From an uncultured bacterium (GTDB lineage: Bacteria; Pseudomonadota; Gammaproteobacteria; Burkholderiales; Burkholderiaceae_D), in the NCBI GenBank assembly GCA_903872555.1, contig CAIQLE010000011.1, positions 1 through 6,015 of the forward strand: a stretch of 6,015 bases of DNA, read 5' to 3'. Positions 5,454 through 6,015 of this stretch are shown here, piece by piece; the stretch's first letter is position 1; each line of letters starts with the position of its first letter. The notes below the pieces were generated by a model that ran no database searches, was not told the DNA's origin, and saw nothing but the letters and a program-made list of their open reading frames with translations. The position numbers were made by a program, and so were the translations under genes.

Positions 5454-6015
5454 TCAGAGCGCTATTTGCGCAGGTAGCGCAGGAGATACAGGCGATGCGG
5501 CCGAAGCTTGCAGGCAGTCACGCCGTACGCAGATGCGTTGCACCATCGCAGGCTTGGGCGAACTAAGATAGCCATCTTCATAAGCCAGCACCCTGAAACC
5601 CGGCGCCTGAGCCGCAAAACCGAGTAATTCACCCGGCGCCAGCAGGAAATCAGGATTGGAAGGCTTGCCAAACTGACCATTTCCCTGGGCAAAGGTCTCG
5701 TAGATCAGAATCCCGCCCTCGCTCAGGCTGTTAAACAGCGCAGGCATCAGGGGGCGATGCAGATAATTGGTGACAACGATGCCGCAAAACCGCTGCGGCT
5801 GCAGCGGCCAGTCGCTCTGACTGTCGGCATCAGGCTGCTCAAGATCGAAAGACTGAGTCCTGATCAGGCCACCCTGCGCAGACAGCAGCGCAGCGGCATC
5901 GCGGTCAACCGCCAGAACGGCATGTCCCAGCGCCGCCAGCAGACGCGCATGACGCCCGCCCCCGCAGGCCAGATGCAGCGTCAGGCAGGAAGCTTGCTGA
6001 GCTATCAGCGAGGCA
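5454..6015 (-). CDS. Class I SAM-dependent methyltransferase (5' end outside the window)
   Basis: The frame is open from the right edge (first full codon 6014-6012) to a TGA at 5456-5454, giving 186 visible residues. The SAM-binding motif I is LHLACGGGRHAR (13-24), followed by the acidic ribose-binding strand end VLAVDRD (33-39). Motif IV is IVVTNYLHRP (79-88), and EGGILIYETFAQGNGQFG (99-116) is the post-IV strand with conserved Y-E-T-F. The later segment GKPSNPDFLLAPGEL (116-130) is typical of a small Burkholderiales methyltransferase family related to TehB-like proteins. The internal ATG at 5747 lies after motifs I and IV, so it cannot be the true start; probably only a few dozen N-terminal residues are missing. 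The gene is 76 bp upstream of dapA on the same strand. The substrate is unknown. Confidence 0.88.
   Translation of the reverse strand, partial: ASLIAQQASCLTLHLACGGGRHARLLAALGHAVLAVDRDAAALLSAQGGLIRTQSFDLEQPDADSQSDWPLQPQRFCGIVVTNYLHRPLMPALFNSLSEGGILIYETFAQGNGQFGKPSNPDFLLAPGELLGFAAQAPGFRVLAYEDGYLSSPKPAMVQRICVRRDCLQASAASPVSPALPAQIAL

Noticed and set aside
5462..5747. Start of the methyltransferase at the internal ATG 5747
   Set aside because: The same frame stays open to the window edge and encodes SAM motif I and motif IV upstream of this ATG, so it is an internal methionine.

Overview
The window looks like ordinary chromosomal sequence from a betaproteobacterium, most likely order Burkholderiales and family Oxalobacteraceae (Undibacterium or Herminiimonas type). 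This is inferred from the gene set dapA-bamC-MBL hydrolase beside a small methyltransferase, from protein sequence style and from middling GC. No tRNA, rRNA, insertion sequence, phage gene or CRISPR array was seen.

Left part (1-1882): after a short 14-bp tandem repeat at the edge, a minus-strand slyD-type FKBP prolyl isomerase ends in a strong intrinsic terminator. It is divergently transcribed from roxA (ycfD), a 2-oxoglutarate/Fe(II) cupin oxygenase that hydroxylates an arginine of ribosomal protein uL16. The 87-bp spacer holds back-to-back TATAAT boxes, and the one for roxA sits so close to the ATG that the mRNA is predicted to be leaderless.

Middle (1883-2430): a 308-bp AT-rich intergenic region has no convincing gene. 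It carries two perfect palindromes (18 and 20 bp), repeated CTTGC/GCAAG half-sites, a good sigma70-like promoter and a long 5' leader with a predicted stem-loop. It leads into a 64-aa Ala/Pro-rich lipoprotein built from three 10-residue repeats, with extreme GCT codon preference. A UUCG-loop terminator flanked by A and T runs closes this gene and the convergent operon opposite.

Right part (2465-6015, all minus strand): in transcription order, a SAM-dependent methyltransferase (start outside the window), then dapA (4-hydroxy-tetrahydrodipicolinate synthase), bamC (outer membrane BAM-complex lipoprotein) and a YycJ/WalJ-like metallo-beta-lactamase-fold hydrolase. dapA, bamC and the hydrolase are closely spaced (46 and 38 bp with the starts chosen) and probably form one operon with a promoter just upstream of dapA.

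No clearly new multi-gene system was found. The most unusual part is the structured, palindrome-rich upstream region of the small repeat lipoprotein; the leaderless roxA start comes second.
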